Positions 42,719-52,871 of a stretch of DNA of 64,000 nt are shown in pieces (the first letter of the stretch is position 1; each line of letters begins with the position of its first letter). The translations under genes and the position numbers were made by a program. The notes beneath the pieces are model-generated. The model saw nothing but the letters and a program-made list of their open reading frames with translations. It did no database searches and was not told the origin of the DNA. The stretch spans positions 24,975-88,974 of the forward strand of contig PFXI01000014.1 of the NCBI GenBank assembly GCA_002791575.1. The letters run 5' to 3'. Source of the stretch: Zetaproteobacteria bacterium CG_4_9_14_3_um_filter_54_145 (GTDB lineage Bacteria; Pseudomonadota; Zetaproteobacteria; Mariprofundales; Mariprofundaceae).

Positions 42719-42763
42719 GTATACGGGTCTCCTTGGAGGGTGCGTAGCAGGGGGCAAAAAAAA

Positions 42764-42787
42764 GGCCGGGCATAAAGCCCGACCCTT
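42764..42787 (-). terminator. Intrinsic terminator downstream of hemN
   Basis: GGCCGGGC-ataaa-GCCCGACC flanked by AAAAAAAA on the plus strand (U-run on the minus strand). Confidence 0.75.
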
Positions 42788-42802
42788 TTGCTTGAGTGTG
42801 AA

Positions 42803-44227
42803 TCAGATCACTTTCGAGAAGCTGGTTCCCTCTTTCTTCTTCTGCAGGTATTCATCGAATACCATGGCAACGTTTCTGATCAGCAGACGCCCTGCGGGCA
42901 GTACGGTGAGACCGTCGTTGCGCAGTTCAACCAGATTATCCGCAGCCATCTCATCCAGATCCCTGATGCCATCGGCAAAGTGCTCCCTGAAGTTGATGCC
43001 GAACTTGTCTTCAAACAGGCTGTAGTCCAGTGAAAAGTCACACATCAGGCGCATGATGACCTGCCGGCGCAGGTGATCTTCATCGGAAAGGATATAGCCA
43101 CGGAATACCGCGAATGCATCGCCATCAACAGCTGCCGCGTAGGCATCCATCTCTTTTTCGTTCTGGAAGAAACCGCCGCCAACATAACCGATGGAGGTGA
43201 CGCCCAGCCCGATCAGGTCACATTCGGCCTGAGTGCTATAGCCCTGAAAGTTGCGGTAGAGCTTGCCATTCTGCTGCGCAATGGTCAGCTCATCTTCCGG
43301 CTTGGCGAAATGATCCATGCCGATAAAGACATAGCCGGCAGCAAGCAGCTTGTTGATGCTGTGCTCAAGAATATTCAGTTTCTCCTGCGCTGATGGCAGG
43401 GCACTCTCATCAATGCGGCGCTGCGGCATGAACATATGCGGCAGATGTGCATAGTTAAACAGGGCAATGCGGTCGGGACTGAATTCGATGATCGTGTCCA
43501 GCGTGGTATCAAATGTCTCCACCGTCTGATGGGGAAGGCCGTACATCAGATCGATGTTCATCGATTTGAAACCGTGGGCCCGCGCCTCATTGAGTACGCG
43601 CAGGGTCTCATCCTTGCTCTGAATGCGGTTGACCGCTTTCTGCACGATCGGATCGAAATCCTGTACGCCCATACTCATGCGATTCAGGCCGATCTCCTGC
43701 AATACGCGTACAGTATCTTCATCGCACTCGCGCGGATCAATCTCGATGCTGAATTCACCCTCATCTTTGGCGACGAAGTTGAAACGCTCGCGCAGACGGA
43801 TCATGATGACCCGCATCTGGTCGTTGCTCATGAAGGTCGGTGTACCGCCGCCAAAATGCAGCTGAGTTACGGGGCGACTCGTGTTACCCATGGTGTCGGC
43901 AACGCGGTCAATCTCTTTGAGTAACAGCTCCAGATAGGCGGCTGCGCGTTCATACTTTTTGGTGACGATCTTGCTGCAACCGCAGTAGTAGCAGACGGTA
44001 TTGCAGAACGGGATATGTATATAGAGGGACAGTGGCGCATTATCATCTGCCACGCGCTTTAGTGTGGCGGCATAATCTGCGCTACCGATGCCGGTGTGAA
44101 ACATCGGTGCAGTAGGATAAGATGTATAGCGTGGCCCGGCCTTGTCATATTTCTTAATTACGGCCAGATCGAAAAGATCAGCGCCCCCCAGTTGGGAGGC
44201 GCTATTATCGCGGTACTTGTTAGTCAT
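42803..44227 (-). CDS. hemN: Oxygen-independent coproporphyrinogen III oxidase
   Basis: LYIHIPFCNTVCYYCGCSK radical-SAM motif, LHFGGGTPTFMS, SMGVQDFDPIVQKAVNRIQ. Confidence 0.97.
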   Translation of the reverse strand: MTNKYRDNSASQLGGADLFDLAVIKKYDKAGPRYTSYPTAPMFHTGIGSADYAATLKRVADDNAPLSLYIHIPFCNTVCYYCGCSKIVTKKYERAAAYLELLLKEIDRVADTMGNTSRPVTQLHFGGGTPTFMSNDQMRVIMIRLRERFNFVAKDEGEFSIEIDPRECDEDTVRVLQEIGLNRMSMGVQDFDPIVQKAVNRIQSKDETLRVLNEARAHGFKSMNIDLMYGLPHQTVETFDTTLDTIIEFSPDRIALFNYAHLPHMFMPQRRIDESALPSAQEKLNILEHSINKLLAAGYVFIGMDHFAKPEDELTIAQQNGKLYRNFQGYSTQAECDLIGLGVTSIGYVGGGFFQNEKEMDAYAAAVDGDAFAVFRGYILSDEDHLRRQVIMRLMCDFSLDYSLFEDKFGINFREHFADGIRDLDEMAADNLVELRNDGLTVLPAGRLLIRNVAMVFDEYLQKKKEGTSFSKVI

Positions 44228-45048
44228 TAGTTTGTACTTGCCCTCATGTAAGCCATGATATCCTGAATGCTGTCGGATGACAGTTTTTCCACCTTTTTAC
44301 CGGCACGATCGACATGACGGCCATGACGGATGCGCAGATCAAGCAGTCGATCACTCAGGTCAGCAATCGAACGGGTCTCAGCAGCATTACCAATCAGCTT
44401 GATATCAGCCGGTGTGGTATGGCAGGCGGCACAGTTGCTTGCATAGAGCGCCTTTCCGTTTGCCGGGTTGGCCATGTAACGCAGGGAGCTGACATAGCTG
44501 GCGACATCAGCAATATCCATGTTGCTCAGCTGGTGACGTTTGCTGGTCATCAATGTGCCCGGACGACCATAACGCATGGTGTGGACAATGTCGGTCAGAT
44601 CCAGTTTGGTATAGACCAGATTTTTGGCACCAATACCCGTTATAGCACGACCATCTATACCATGGCAGGTGGAGCAAACAGCTTCAAAGCGCTTCTTGCC
44701 GTTTGCCAGATTCGGTTTGTAATCAAAGGTTTTGATGTAATCAATGACCGCCTCGATTTCGAGCGCATCGAGCGTATATTTCTTCGGAGTCATGGCTGTG
44801 CCTTCTACTCCGTACGTGATGATGCGACGCATCTCATCACGGCTGATCAGTTTGGCAATCGCCCGATGGTTTCTGGCAGGGAAGGGCTTCAGACTTTTTC
44901 CAAAGTCGCTGACTTCACCGGTTACGCCATGGCACATGGCGCAGTTGGCTTCGTATAGAGCCTTTCCATCCAACGTATCCGTAGCTGAGGCAGCCATCGG
45001 TGATATCGCCAGGGCGGCAAGCACCCCTATCCATTGTTTGATTCGCAT
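44227..45048 (-). CDS. Tri-heme c-type cytochrome, periplasmic
   Basis: Signal peptide and three CXXCH motifs (CAMCH, CSTCH, CAACH). Confidence 0.9.
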   Translation of the reverse strand: MRIKQWIGVLAALAISPMAASATDTLDGKALYEANCAMCHGVTGEVSDFGKSLKPFPARNHRAIAKLISRDEMRRIITYGVEGTAMTPKKYTLDALEIEAVIDYIKTFDYKPNLANGKKRFEAVCSTCHGIDGRAITGIGAKNLVYTKLDLTDIVHTMRYGRPGTLMTSKRHQLSNMDIADVASYVSSLRYMANPANGKALYASNCAACHTTPADIKLIGNAAETRSIADLSDRLLDLRIRHGRHVDRAGKKVEKLSSDSIQDIMAYMRASTN

Positions 45049-45117
45049 AGACTCTCCTTCCCTCCAGAATATGAAGGGCTAACTATTTACCACAAGGGTT
45101 GTTAGCGCAAGGGTTAC

Positions 45118-45414
45118 TTATTTGACTTCGGCCTGTTTGCTTTTGATGAATGCAACCATGGCGTCAATCTCTTCCTCATTCAGCTTGCTGCTGAATTTTG
45201 GCATGGATTTGCGGCCGTCGGTGATTGCGGCCTTCAGTACTGCCTCATCGCTGTTCATCAGTGCGAAGCCGGGACCCATCTTCTTTTTATCGATCTTGTG
45301 GCACATTTTGCATTTGCCGTTGTAGATCTTTTCGGCATCAATATCTGCCATGGCAATCTGGGCAGTCAGGCCGAAGCATGCTGCTGCGGCGATCAATAAA
45401 CAGGTTTTTTTCAC
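45118..45414 (-). CDS. Small mono-heme cytochrome c
   Basis: Signal peptide, IYNGKCKMCHKIDKKKMGP; GTG start inferred. Confidence 0.88.
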   Translation of the reverse strand: MKKTCLLIAAAACFGLTAQIAMADIDAEKIYNGKCKMCHKIDKKKMGPGFALMNSDEAVLKAAITDGRKSMPKFSSKLNEEEIDAMVAFIKSKQAEVK

Positions 45415-45513
45415 GTTGTTCTCCTTTTTTTGCTCCCGATGGAGCGATGATAACCTTTGAGAGGGATCAGGCATAAGTGTAATGATTCCACTCACAGGCA
45501 AACTATTGCGCAG

Positions 45514-46263
45514 TTACATTTCAACAGGCACAGATCCGGGCTTGTAAAACCACATCTGGTAGAGACTGGTTAACAACTGACCGCCGAAGGCAATACCCAT
45601 CAGTGCGCCATTGGCAATAACGACATAGGCAAAGCCAGGCATGATTTTGGTGATGTACCATGAGACGATATCCATCAGCAGGAACATGAATGGGATGGCC
45701 ACGGTGACGCGTTTGAGCCATACCGGCATTTCGCAGAGGATGAAGATGCGGCCGACAAAGAAGAGGATGAAGGCGATGCCGAACAGATGGATATGGGATA
45801 CGCGTACCAGTGCCGGGATGGTGGCGCCGGTATCCATTTCAGTCATGGCAACCACATTGGCGTAGGAGGTGAAGTGGGGGATGGACATGCCGCTTTCGGC
45901 GGAGTGACACATGATGCAGTTCTCCTGCATGATAGGTTCAACTTTTTCGTGGAACTCCTCTTCCTTGGCGCCGTTGTTGATCCAGTCCAGAATGGTCTGT
46001 TTGGCGGCCAGATTCGGCAGATTGGATTCCATCGGGCCATTGATGGCGGCACCCAGGCGGGTCTGGTTATGGCTGCCGTAGTAGGCAAGCTGGACATCCT
46101 TGACCGAGAGGCCCGGCTCTCCGTCACGACCCTGATGCGTGTAATAGAGGTTGAGCAGGGCAAACAGATAGGCGAAGCCGATGGTGACAAGGAACATTGA
46201 ATCGAGAATTTTTTCGCTGACGGAGGCATCAGCAAAGCGTTTGAATTTGGGCATTAAATGCAC
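45514..46263 (-). CDS. Multi-TM membrane protein with a c-heme motif (CIMCH)
   Basis: N-terminal TM segment, VEPIMQENCIMCHSAESG, then several hydrophobic segments. Confidence 0.8.
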   Translation of the reverse strand: MHLMPKFKRFADASVSEKILDSMFLVTIGFAYLFALLNLYYTHQGRDGEPGLSVKDVQLAYYGSHNQTRLGAAINGPMESNLPNLAAKQTILDWINNGAKEEEFHEKVEPIMQENCIMCHSAESGMSIPHFTSYANVVAMTEMDTGATIPALVRVSHIHLFGIAFILFFVGRIFILCEMPVWLKRVTVAIPFMFLLMDIVSWYITKIMPGFAYVVIANGALMGIAFGGQLLTSLYQMWFYKPGSVPVEM

Positions 46264-46552
46264 CTCTTTTTTGAGTTTTCGGCATTATAGTAGCGCTGAA
46301 AAAGTTAGCAATAGCTTTAAATACTTGAGTTTTCTCCGCGGTTATTGCGTGATGAACCGCGAGCCCGTTACTTGTTGCGCATACTTGTGATGCAGAAGGC
46401 GCCCGGTTGCAGTAGATCTCCGAACTGGCAGCGGCCGGGGTTGGCGCCATCATCCAGGTGTTGCAAAGCGTAAGGGGTGCGCTAGCTGGCATTGTGCGGC
46501 GGATGCAATATAGTCCGCTGCCTATCATAAAAGAGAGGTGCAGGGGGCTTTA

Positions 46553-46747
46553 ATGTTTGGATTGGGAACAACGGAATTGCTGTTGATACTGTTAATTGTT
46601 GTACTGATGTTCGGGGCGGGAAAAATCCCCCAGTTGGGTGCAGGCTTGGCCAAGGGCATAAAAAACTTTCGCAAGACCATGTCCGATGACGAACCATCCG
46701 CTAAGGACACAACGGGCGCTGATGATGGCGCCGTCAAAAAGGATTAG
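46553..46747 (+). CDS. tatA: Sec-independent translocase TatA
   Basis: [41 protein letters not shown]. Confidence 0.95.
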   Translation: MFGLGTTELLLILLIVVLMFGAGKIPQLGAGLAKGIKNFRKTMSDDEPSAKDTTGADDGAVKKD

Positions 46748-46758
46748 GAGCTTATACG

Positions 46759-47058
46759 ATGCCCGATATCGGGTTATTTGAGCTGATTCTTATCGGCATT
46801 GTGCTGTTTGTGGTTGTGGGGCCGGAGCGCATGCCGGAATTCCTAGGCCAGATCGGGCGCTGGGTAAGGCACGGACGCGGCTGGATGTCGCATATGGGCA
46901 GTGAGATAAGCCGTGAAACCAGCGATGTGATCAAGCCGTTGCAGGATACGGGTAACGAAATTCGCTCGGAAATAGATGCCATCAAGTCCGGGGCAACCGA
47001 TGCCGAGTTGGCTGTTACACGGGACGTTGTCGCTGACAATCCGCACAGGAAAGATTGA
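46759..47058 (+). CDS. tatB: Sec-independent translocase TatB
   Basis: MPDIGLFELILIGIVLFVVVGPERMPEFLGQIGRWVR. Confidence 0.93.
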   Translation: MPDIGLFELILIGIVLFVVVGPERMPEFLGQIGRWVRHGRGWMSHMGSEISRETSDVIKPLQDTGNEIRSEIDAIKSGATDAELAVTRDVVADNPHRKD

Positions 47059-47795
47059 TGTCTGAGGTTGTCGAGGGATTTCTTTCACATTTGAAAGAGC
47101 TGCAGTGGCGTTTGCGACTGGCATTGATTGTCTATGTTGCGGGCGTGTTATTGTTGATGAACTGGTCTGCGCCGGTGTTCGACTTTATGGCAGCACCGTT
47201 ATTGGGGGCGCTGCCTGCCGGTACGCCGATGATTTTTCTAAATGCGCCGGATGTGTTCTTTACCTATTTGAAAATTGCCCTGTTGGGTAGCCTGTTCGCC
47301 ACTTCGCCACTGACTTTTTACCAGCTCTGGGCTTTTATTGCTCCCGGCTTGTATCAGGAAGAGAAGCGGTTGTTCCTCTTCTCCGTGATTGCCAGTGTGC
47401 TGTTGTTTACCGGTGGCGGCGCATTTGCCTATTTCCTGGTCTTTCCGATGGTTTTTCAATTCTTCCTCGGTTTTGCCACCGATCAGATCCATGCCTTGCC
47501 TGCGATCAAGGAGTATCTCTCCCTGTTTCTCAAGATGGTTTTTGCTTTCGGTCTGAGCTTTCAGATTCCGATTGTGCTGACCGTGCTGGCCAGGCTTAAT
47601 ATTGCCACGCCCGAAGGTATGGCGAAGCAGCGCCGTTATGTCATTGTCTGGGTATTTATTGCGGCTGCGATTCTTACACCGCCTGATATTATTTCCCAGG
47701 TGCTGCTGGCTGTGCCAATGCTGCTGCTCTATGAGATCGGCCTGGTTGTGGCGCGTATGAGTGTACGCGACAGAGGCGACTCCGTTTCACCTTAA
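47058..47795 (+). CDS. tatC: Sec-independent translocase TatC
   Basis: FLSHLKELQWRLRLALIVY, FWAFIAPGLYQEEK-like WAFIAPGLYQEEKR, FGLSFQIPIVL. Confidence 0.96.
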   Translation: MSEVVEGFLSHLKELQWRLRLALIVYVAGVLLLMNWSAPVFDFMAAPLLGALPAGTPMIFLNAPDVFFTYLKIALLGSLFATSPLTFYQLWAFIAPGLYQEEKRLFLFSVIASVLLFTGGGAFAYFLVFPMVFQFFLGFATDQIHALPAIKEYLSLFLKMVFAFGLSFQIPIVLTVLARLNIATPEGMAKQRRYVIVWVFIAAAILTPPDIISQVLLAVPMLLLYEIGLVVARMSVRDRGDSVSP

Positions 47796-48878
47796 TTGTT
47801 GGGTTTGTAACTCATTCAGGCTGTGCATAAGCAGCATTTGCTGTCTTTCAGCATAGGTGAGCAGTGCCTTGCGCAGCGGCGGGTAGGCCTCGGTCACACT
47901 TCTGAAGCTACCATAAGGGATGTGCAGTATATCCACGCTCTGATCGCTGACCATATCGGCGGGGCAGCCGTTATCATGAATGGCTGATGTGGCGCCTACC
48001 AGGGAGCCGGGGGTTAGCGATTTGAGTCGTTTAATCAGGCCATTGTTCTCCAGCAGATATCCGGCTGTGCCGCGTACGATCAGATCCACATGATTAAGTC
48101 GTTCTCCGGCCTTGTGGATCATTATGCCCGCTCCGTATTGACGCAGTGAACTCTCGCTGGCCATATGTTTACGCAAGTCCAGTGGTACATCCTGCAGAAG
48201 CGGACAGAGCGATATCCATGTCACCATGTTGCGGGCATCCATTTTGTGCTGCAGGGCATTTTTTAGCACCGGCTCCTTGAGCAGGGCGGCAGCCATTTTT
48301 TTGCTTGGCAGCTTGATCAATACTGAATCTTTGTTGGCTACGATTTCCGCCGTGTAGCGGCCCGGTTGCAGCACGGCATTCTCGCCCACGAGGTCACCCG
48401 CTCCGATCAGGTTAAGCAGCACCGGCCGGTTCTTCTCTCCGCTGGTGAATTCAGCCAGCTCACCCTCGTGCACCAGATAGAGTGCGTCGGTCTGATCGCC
48501 CTTGCGTACCAGATGTTCTCCCTCTTTGATGCGCAGGGTGTGCAGGCGTTGCCACAGGCGGTTGCGCATGGTGGACGGGAGTAGTGTTTCAATGGCCAGA
48601 TGCTCCTGCATCGAGTCCGTGCGGATGCGGCCTATTTGCGGGTACTGATGACTCAGTGCATCCGCTTTGCCGGGGGCGCCATCTTTGAGCAGCAGCTGAT
48701 AGAGGTGGCGGAGCACCTCTGTTGCTGTAGTAAGTTGCCCATGTTCTATCAACAGGTCTGCATACTGCCTGAGGTAGGCCTCATTATCGGGGTAGAGGCG
48801 AACCAGATCGGCGTAGACTTTCAGCTGATTGCCGGCATTCAATGTTTTTCGCTGAGGGGGAGTAGTCATCACCGCCAT
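47787..48878 (-). CDS. Protein with TPR-like N-terminus and two cyclic-nucleotide-binding-like domains
   Basis: GEHLVRKGDQTDALYLVHEGELAEF...GDLVGENAVL and GAGIMIHKAGERLNHVDLIVRGTAGYLL; start uncertain. Confidence 0.75.
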   Translation of the reverse strand: MAVMTTPPQRKTLNAGNQLKVYADLVRLYPDNEAYLRQYADLLIEHGQLTTATEVLRHLYQLLLKDGAPGKADALSHQYPQIGRIRTDSMQEHLAIETLLPSTMRNRLWQRLHTLRIKEGEHLVRKGDQTDALYLVHEGELAEFTSGEKNRPVLLNLIGAGDLVGENAVLQPGRYTAEIVANKDSVLIKLPSKKMAAALLKEPVLKNALQHKMDARNMVTWISLCPLLQDVPLDLRKHMASESSLRQYGAGIMIHKAGERLNHVDLIVRGTAGYLLENNGLIKRLKSLTPGSLVGATSAIHDNGCPADMVSDQSVDILHIPYGSFRSVTEAYPPLRKALLTYAERQQMLLMHSLNELQTQQLR

Positions 48879-49040
48879 ACTCTGCTGCAGAGACCCTTTT
48901 TGGTACAGCATTGCTTGACGATATATGTAGCCATGATTGCTGTCATGACGGCCTGCGGTCGGTTGCTGGCAACGGGACATGAAGGGCGCTCTGTATTTGT
49001 CGGGCACGCAGGTTAGTGTTCGGCAGCTGGAGGGGATGCA

Positions 49041-49295
49041 ATGGCCTTGATGATTACCGATGACTGTATTAACTGCGCGGTGTGCGAGCCGGAGTGTCCG
49101 AACCTGGCCATTTACGAGGGGGAGGATATTTTTGAAATTGATCCGAACCTCTGCACCGAATGTATCGGCCATTTTGATGAGCCACAGTGTCAGTTGGTTT
49201 GTCCTGTGGACTGTATCCCGCTGAACCCGGCCAAGCAGGAGACCCCGGAGCAGTTACAGGCTAAATATCAGCTACTGACCGGAACGCGGCCATGA
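49041..49295 (+). CDS. 2[4Fe-4S] ferredoxin (YfhL-type)
   Basis: MALMITDDCINCAVCEPECPNLAIYEG...LCTECIGHFDEPQCQLVCPVDCI. Confidence 0.95.
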   Translation: MALMITDDCINCAVCEPECPNLAIYEGEDIFEIDPNLCTECIGHFDEPQCQLVCPVDCIPLNPAKQETPEQLQAKYQLLTGTRP

Positions 49296-49837
49296 GCGGG
49301 CGCCTGTTTATTGTCTCCGGCCCTTCGGGTGCAGGCAAGTCCAGCCTCTGTGCGGCACTGCTGGCCGAATGCCCCAGCCTGAATCTGTCTATTTCATGTA
49401 CGACCAGAAAACCGCGGCCGGGCGAGGTGGATGGTCGTGAATATCACTTTTTGGCGGTATCCGATTTTGAAGTGCAGCGTGAGCAGGGTGATTTTCTGGA
49501 GTGGGCCAGTGTGCATGGTAACCTGTACGGTACCCGCCAGAGAGATGTTGAGGCTCAGCTGCAGCATGATCATGATGTGTTGCTGGAAATCGACTGGCAG
49601 GGGGCCAGGCAGGTGGCTGAAAAGATGCCTGATGCCATCCGCGTATTTATCCTGCCACCATCACTGGTTGAGCTGCGCAGGCGTCTGTCCGGCAGAGGGC
49701 AGGATGATGAGGTGACCGTAAATCGCCGCATGGCTGCTGCGGAGATGGAAATGTCGCATGCCGGAGAAGCGGCTTATCAGGTTGTTAATGATGATTTTGC
49801 AACGACGCTGGCTGCTTTGCGGACGATTTTCTCCTGA
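49292..49837 (+). CDS. gmk: Guanylate kinase
   Basis: LFIVSGPSGAGKSSLCAALL, SCTTRKPRPGEVDGREYHFL. Confidence 0.97.
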   Translation: MSGRLFIVSGPSGAGKSSLCAALLAECPSLNLSISCTTRKPRPGEVDGREYHFLAVSDFEVQREQGDFLEWASVHGNLYGTRQRDVEAQLQHDHDVLLEIDWQGARQVAEKMPDAIRVFILPPSLVELRRRLSGRGQDDEVTVNRRMAAAEMEMSHAGEAAYQVVNDDFATTLAALRTIFS

Positions 49838-49945
49838 TCGATGCGTTTTTTGATCATCTCCTCTAAACCGGATGATCGCTTGTGTTGTTGCATTTTGTTG
49901 TCACCTTCCTAGGTTTGAGCTTCAGTTCCTCCGGAGGTAAGCCGC

Positions 49946-50209
49946 ATGGCTCGCGTAACAGTTGAAGATTGTATCAGTTATTACCCTAATCGTTTTGAAA
50001 TGGTGCTGCTTGCATCCAGACGAGCCCGTCAGATTCAGAATGGTATGCCTCTGATGATGGAAACCGAAGGTGACAAGCCAACCGTGAGCGCTCTGCGTGA
50101 AATGGGTGAAGGTTTTGTTTCATGGGATGTACTGTTTGATCATGATGATCAGCATCGCCGCAGACTGGCAGCAGCCTATAACGAGGAAGAGGGCAACGGG
50201 GAAATCTGA
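49946..50209 (+). CDS. rpoZ: RNA polymerase omega subunit
   Basis: MARVTVEDCISYYPNRFEMVLLASRRARQI; upstream of spoT. Confidence 0.93.
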   Translation: MARVTVEDCISYYPNRFEMVLLASRRARQIQNGMPLMMETEGDKPTVSALREMGEGFVSWDVLFDHDDQHRRRLAAAYNEEEGNGEI

Positions 50210-50246
50210 TTTCCTCGGCTTGCTTCACCGTAATCAGTAGCTGACT

Positions 50247-52400
50247 GTGAGCCGTATATTTGAGATCACTGAGCGCGTCGCTCTGTATGCGCCCAAAGCC
50301 AATCTAGATCTGATCAACCGTGCTTATGTATTTGCGGCTCATGCCCATGCCGGACAGTTCAGAAGTTCCGGCGAGCCCTATATCACCCATCCGCTGGCTG
50401 TTGCCGGTATACTTGCCAGCCTCGGTATGGATGAGGCTTCGGTGATTACCGCTCTGTTGCATGATACCGTAGAAGATACCGGCGTCAGTCTGGCTGAGGT
50501 CGAGAGTAATTTCGGTGCAGATGTGGCGCGATTGGTGGATGGTGTCACCAAAATCGGGCAAATTCATTTTAATTCGTCGGAACACAAGCAGGCTGAGAAC
50601 TTTCGTAAAATGATCCTGGCTACAGCCAAGGATTTGCGCGTGCTGATCGTGAAACTGGCTGATCGTTTGCATAATATGCGTACGCTGGGTTTTGTGCCGG
50701 AGCACAAGCGTCGCCGTATCGGCGAGGAGACCTTGCAGATTTATGCGCCGCTGGCGCACAGGCTGGGTATGCACTGGGTCAAGCAGGAGATGGAGGATCT
50801 GGTCTTCTCCCATCTGGAGCCGGATGCCTACATGTCGCTGCTGGTCGAAATGCAGGGGCGCCTGGAGATGCTTAACCAGACGCGGGAACGTCTGGAAATG
50901 CTGATTCAGGAGGCCTTGCTGCGAAAGGGCTTGCCCGCCACAGTGCACGGGCGCATGAAGCATATGTACAGCATCCATGAAAAGATGCAGCGCAAGCACG
51001 TAAATTTCGATGATATCTTTGATCTGATCGCATTCCGCGTCATCGTCGATGATGCGCCCACCTGTTATCAGGCGCTTGGTATTGTGCACAGCCTGTATCG
51101 GCCGGTTCCCGGACGATTCAAGGACTATATTGCGCTACCCAAGCCAAATGGCTATCAGTCGCTGCACACAGCGGTGATCGGGCCGGAAAATTTTCGCATT
51201 GAAATACAGATCCGAACGCATTTGATGCACAGCTTTGCTGAAGATGGCGTTGCTTCCCACTGGGCTTATAAAGAAGGGAAAACGGCAGGCAAGGAGAGCT
51301 TTAAATGGCTTCGGCAGCTGGCGGAACTGATTCAGGAGACGGATAATCCCGGCGAATTTCTCGAAAATGTCAGGCTCGACCTGTTTGTGCAGGAGGTTTA
51401 CGTCTTCAGCCGGGACGGTGATATTTTTGCCTTGCCGCGTGGCGCCAGACCGCTTGATTTTGCCTATGCCGTGCACACCGATGTCGGTCATCACTGTGTC
51501 GGCGTGCGTATCAATGGTGACGTCGCCGATTTTTCCACCCGCCTGCATAATGGCGACCAGATAGAGATTATGACCAGTCCGGATCAGTCACCGAGCAGGC
51601 AGTGGGTGCAATATGCAAAAACACCGCGTGCTCGTCAGGCTATCCGCCAGTGGTTCCGTCGCCAGGAGCGTGATGGCAGCATCCGTATGGGTGAGAAGAT
51701 ACTGCACGAAGTGATCGGTAAGAAAGACGCGGGCAAGGTCATTATTGAAAAATTGGGTTGTGCTGATCAGCAGGAGCTGAAGTCACGTATCGGGCGAGGA
51801 GAAATCGCCATACACAAGCTGCTGGAAGTGGTTGATCATAATCATTTCCTGCCATTGAAACTCAAGGGTATGCAGCGCGCCATGATGCGGGCAGCAGATT
51901 GTTGTCATCCTGTTCCCGGCGATCCGGTGCTCGGCCGCTTTGTTGCCGGCGCCGGCATGATCCTGCATCACCGGAAATGCAATGCGCTCAGCGAGGAGGA
52001 CTGCAAAGACAGTCTGGAAGTCGAGTGGCAGGCGAAGCCAGGCGAGTTGTTCAGTACCGGTATTGAAGTGCACTCGAGAAACAAGCGTGGCATGTTGGCC
52101 AATGTTACCCGCAATATTGCCGAGGCGAACTCCGGCATCGAAGATTTGCGTCTGACCCAGCGCGGCGGAGAGATGACCGAGTTACTCTTCCTTGTCGAGG
52201 TGGAGGATCGCAAGCATCTGGCACAGGTGATGCGGGCCATTAAATCGGTGGATGGCGTCTCCAGCGTAGCGCGGCGCAATCGGGTCGGCCTGAGCGGGAA
52301 ACCTGCTGCAGGTGAAAAAGCTGCCGGCAGACCATTTTCTGCAACATTGCGCGACCTGTTCAGTAGAAAATCATCAGAACATGAGGGGGAAAAGAAGTGA
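50247..52400 (+). CDS. spoT: Bifunctional (p)ppGpp synthetase/hydrolase
   Basis: HD (ALLHDTVEDTGVSL), RelA_SpoT (HEKMQRKHVNFDDIFDLIAFRVIV), TGS and ACT regions. Confidence 0.96.
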   Translation: MSRIFEITERVALYAPKANLDLINRAYVFAAHAHAGQFRSSGEPYITHPLAVAGILASLGMDEASVITALLHDTVEDTGVSLAEVESNFGADVARLVDGVTKIGQIHFNSSEHKQAENFRKMILATAKDLRVLIVKLADRLHNMRTLGFVPEHKRRRIGEETLQIYAPLAHRLGMHWVKQEMEDLVFSHLEPDAYMSLLVEMQGRLEMLNQTRERLEMLIQEALLRKGLPATVHGRMKHMYSIHEKMQRKHVNFDDIFDLIAFRVIVDDAPTCYQALGIVHSLYRPVPGRFKDYIALPKPNGYQSLHTAVIGPENFRIEIQIRTHLMHSFAEDGVASHWAYKEGKTAGKESFKWLRQLAELIQETDNPGEFLENVRLDLFVQEVYVFSRDGDIFALPRGARPLDFAYAVHTDVGHHCVGVRINGDVADFSTRLHNGDQIEIMTSPDQSPSRQWVQYAKTPRARQAIRQWFRRQERDGSIRMGEKILHEVIGKKDAGKVIIEKLGCADQQELKSRIGRGEIAIHKLLEVVDHNHFLPLKLKGMQRAMMRAADCCHPVPGDPVLGRFVAGAGMILHHRKCNALSEEDCKDSLEVEWQAKPGELFSTGIEVHSRNKRGMLANVTRNIAEANSGIEDLRLTQRGGEMTELLFLVEVEDRKHLAQVMRAIKSVDGVSSVARRNRVGLSGKPAAGEKAAGRPFSATLRDLFSRKSSEHEGEKK

Positions 52401-52786
52401 GCCAAATTCATATTGTTGATACACAAAATGCGCCCAAGGCAGTCGGTCCGTACAGTCAGGCGGTTATCCATCACGGTGTGCTCTATGCATCGGGTCAAAT
52501 CGGACTGGATCCGCTGACGGCAAAGCTGGTGGGTGATGATGTGCTTTTGCAGGCCAGGCAGGTAACAGCCAATCTGAGTGCTGTACTGGACGAAGCCGGA
52601 GCATCGCTGTGCCATATCCTCAAGGTGAATATTTTCCTGACCGATATGGCTGACTTTCCCGCCATCAATGCGGTCTATGCCGAGTGGCTGGGTGATCATC
52701 GCCCGGCACGCGCAACGGTTGCCGTGGCAGCGCTGCCGCTGGCTGCGAAAATCGAGATGGATCTGGTGGCGCGTGTACGCGTGTAA
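52397..52786 (+). CDS. ridA: RidA family deaminase
   Basis: NAPKAVGPYSQAVIHHGVLYASGQIGLDP...RATVAVAALPLAAKIEMDLVA. Confidence 0.95.
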   Translation: MSQIHIVDTQNAPKAVGPYSQAVIHHGVLYASGQIGLDPLTAKLVGDDVLLQARQVTANLSAVLDEAGASLCHILKVNIFLTDMADFPAINAVYAEWLGDHRPARATVAVAALPLAAKIEMDLVARVRV

Positions 52787-52825
52787 CAGTAGCAATCATT
52801 CCGGTCGAGAGTAACAGATAAAAAA

Positions 52826-52856
52826 GAGGCCCCTGTCCATGATGGACAGGGGCCTC
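52826..52856 (-). terminator. Intrinsic terminator for rpmB
   Basis: 13-bp stem GAGGCCCCTGTCC-atgat-GGACAGGGGCCTC with A-run on the plus strand side. Confidence 0.85.
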
Positions 52857-52871
52857 CGGAATCGGGCGCGA

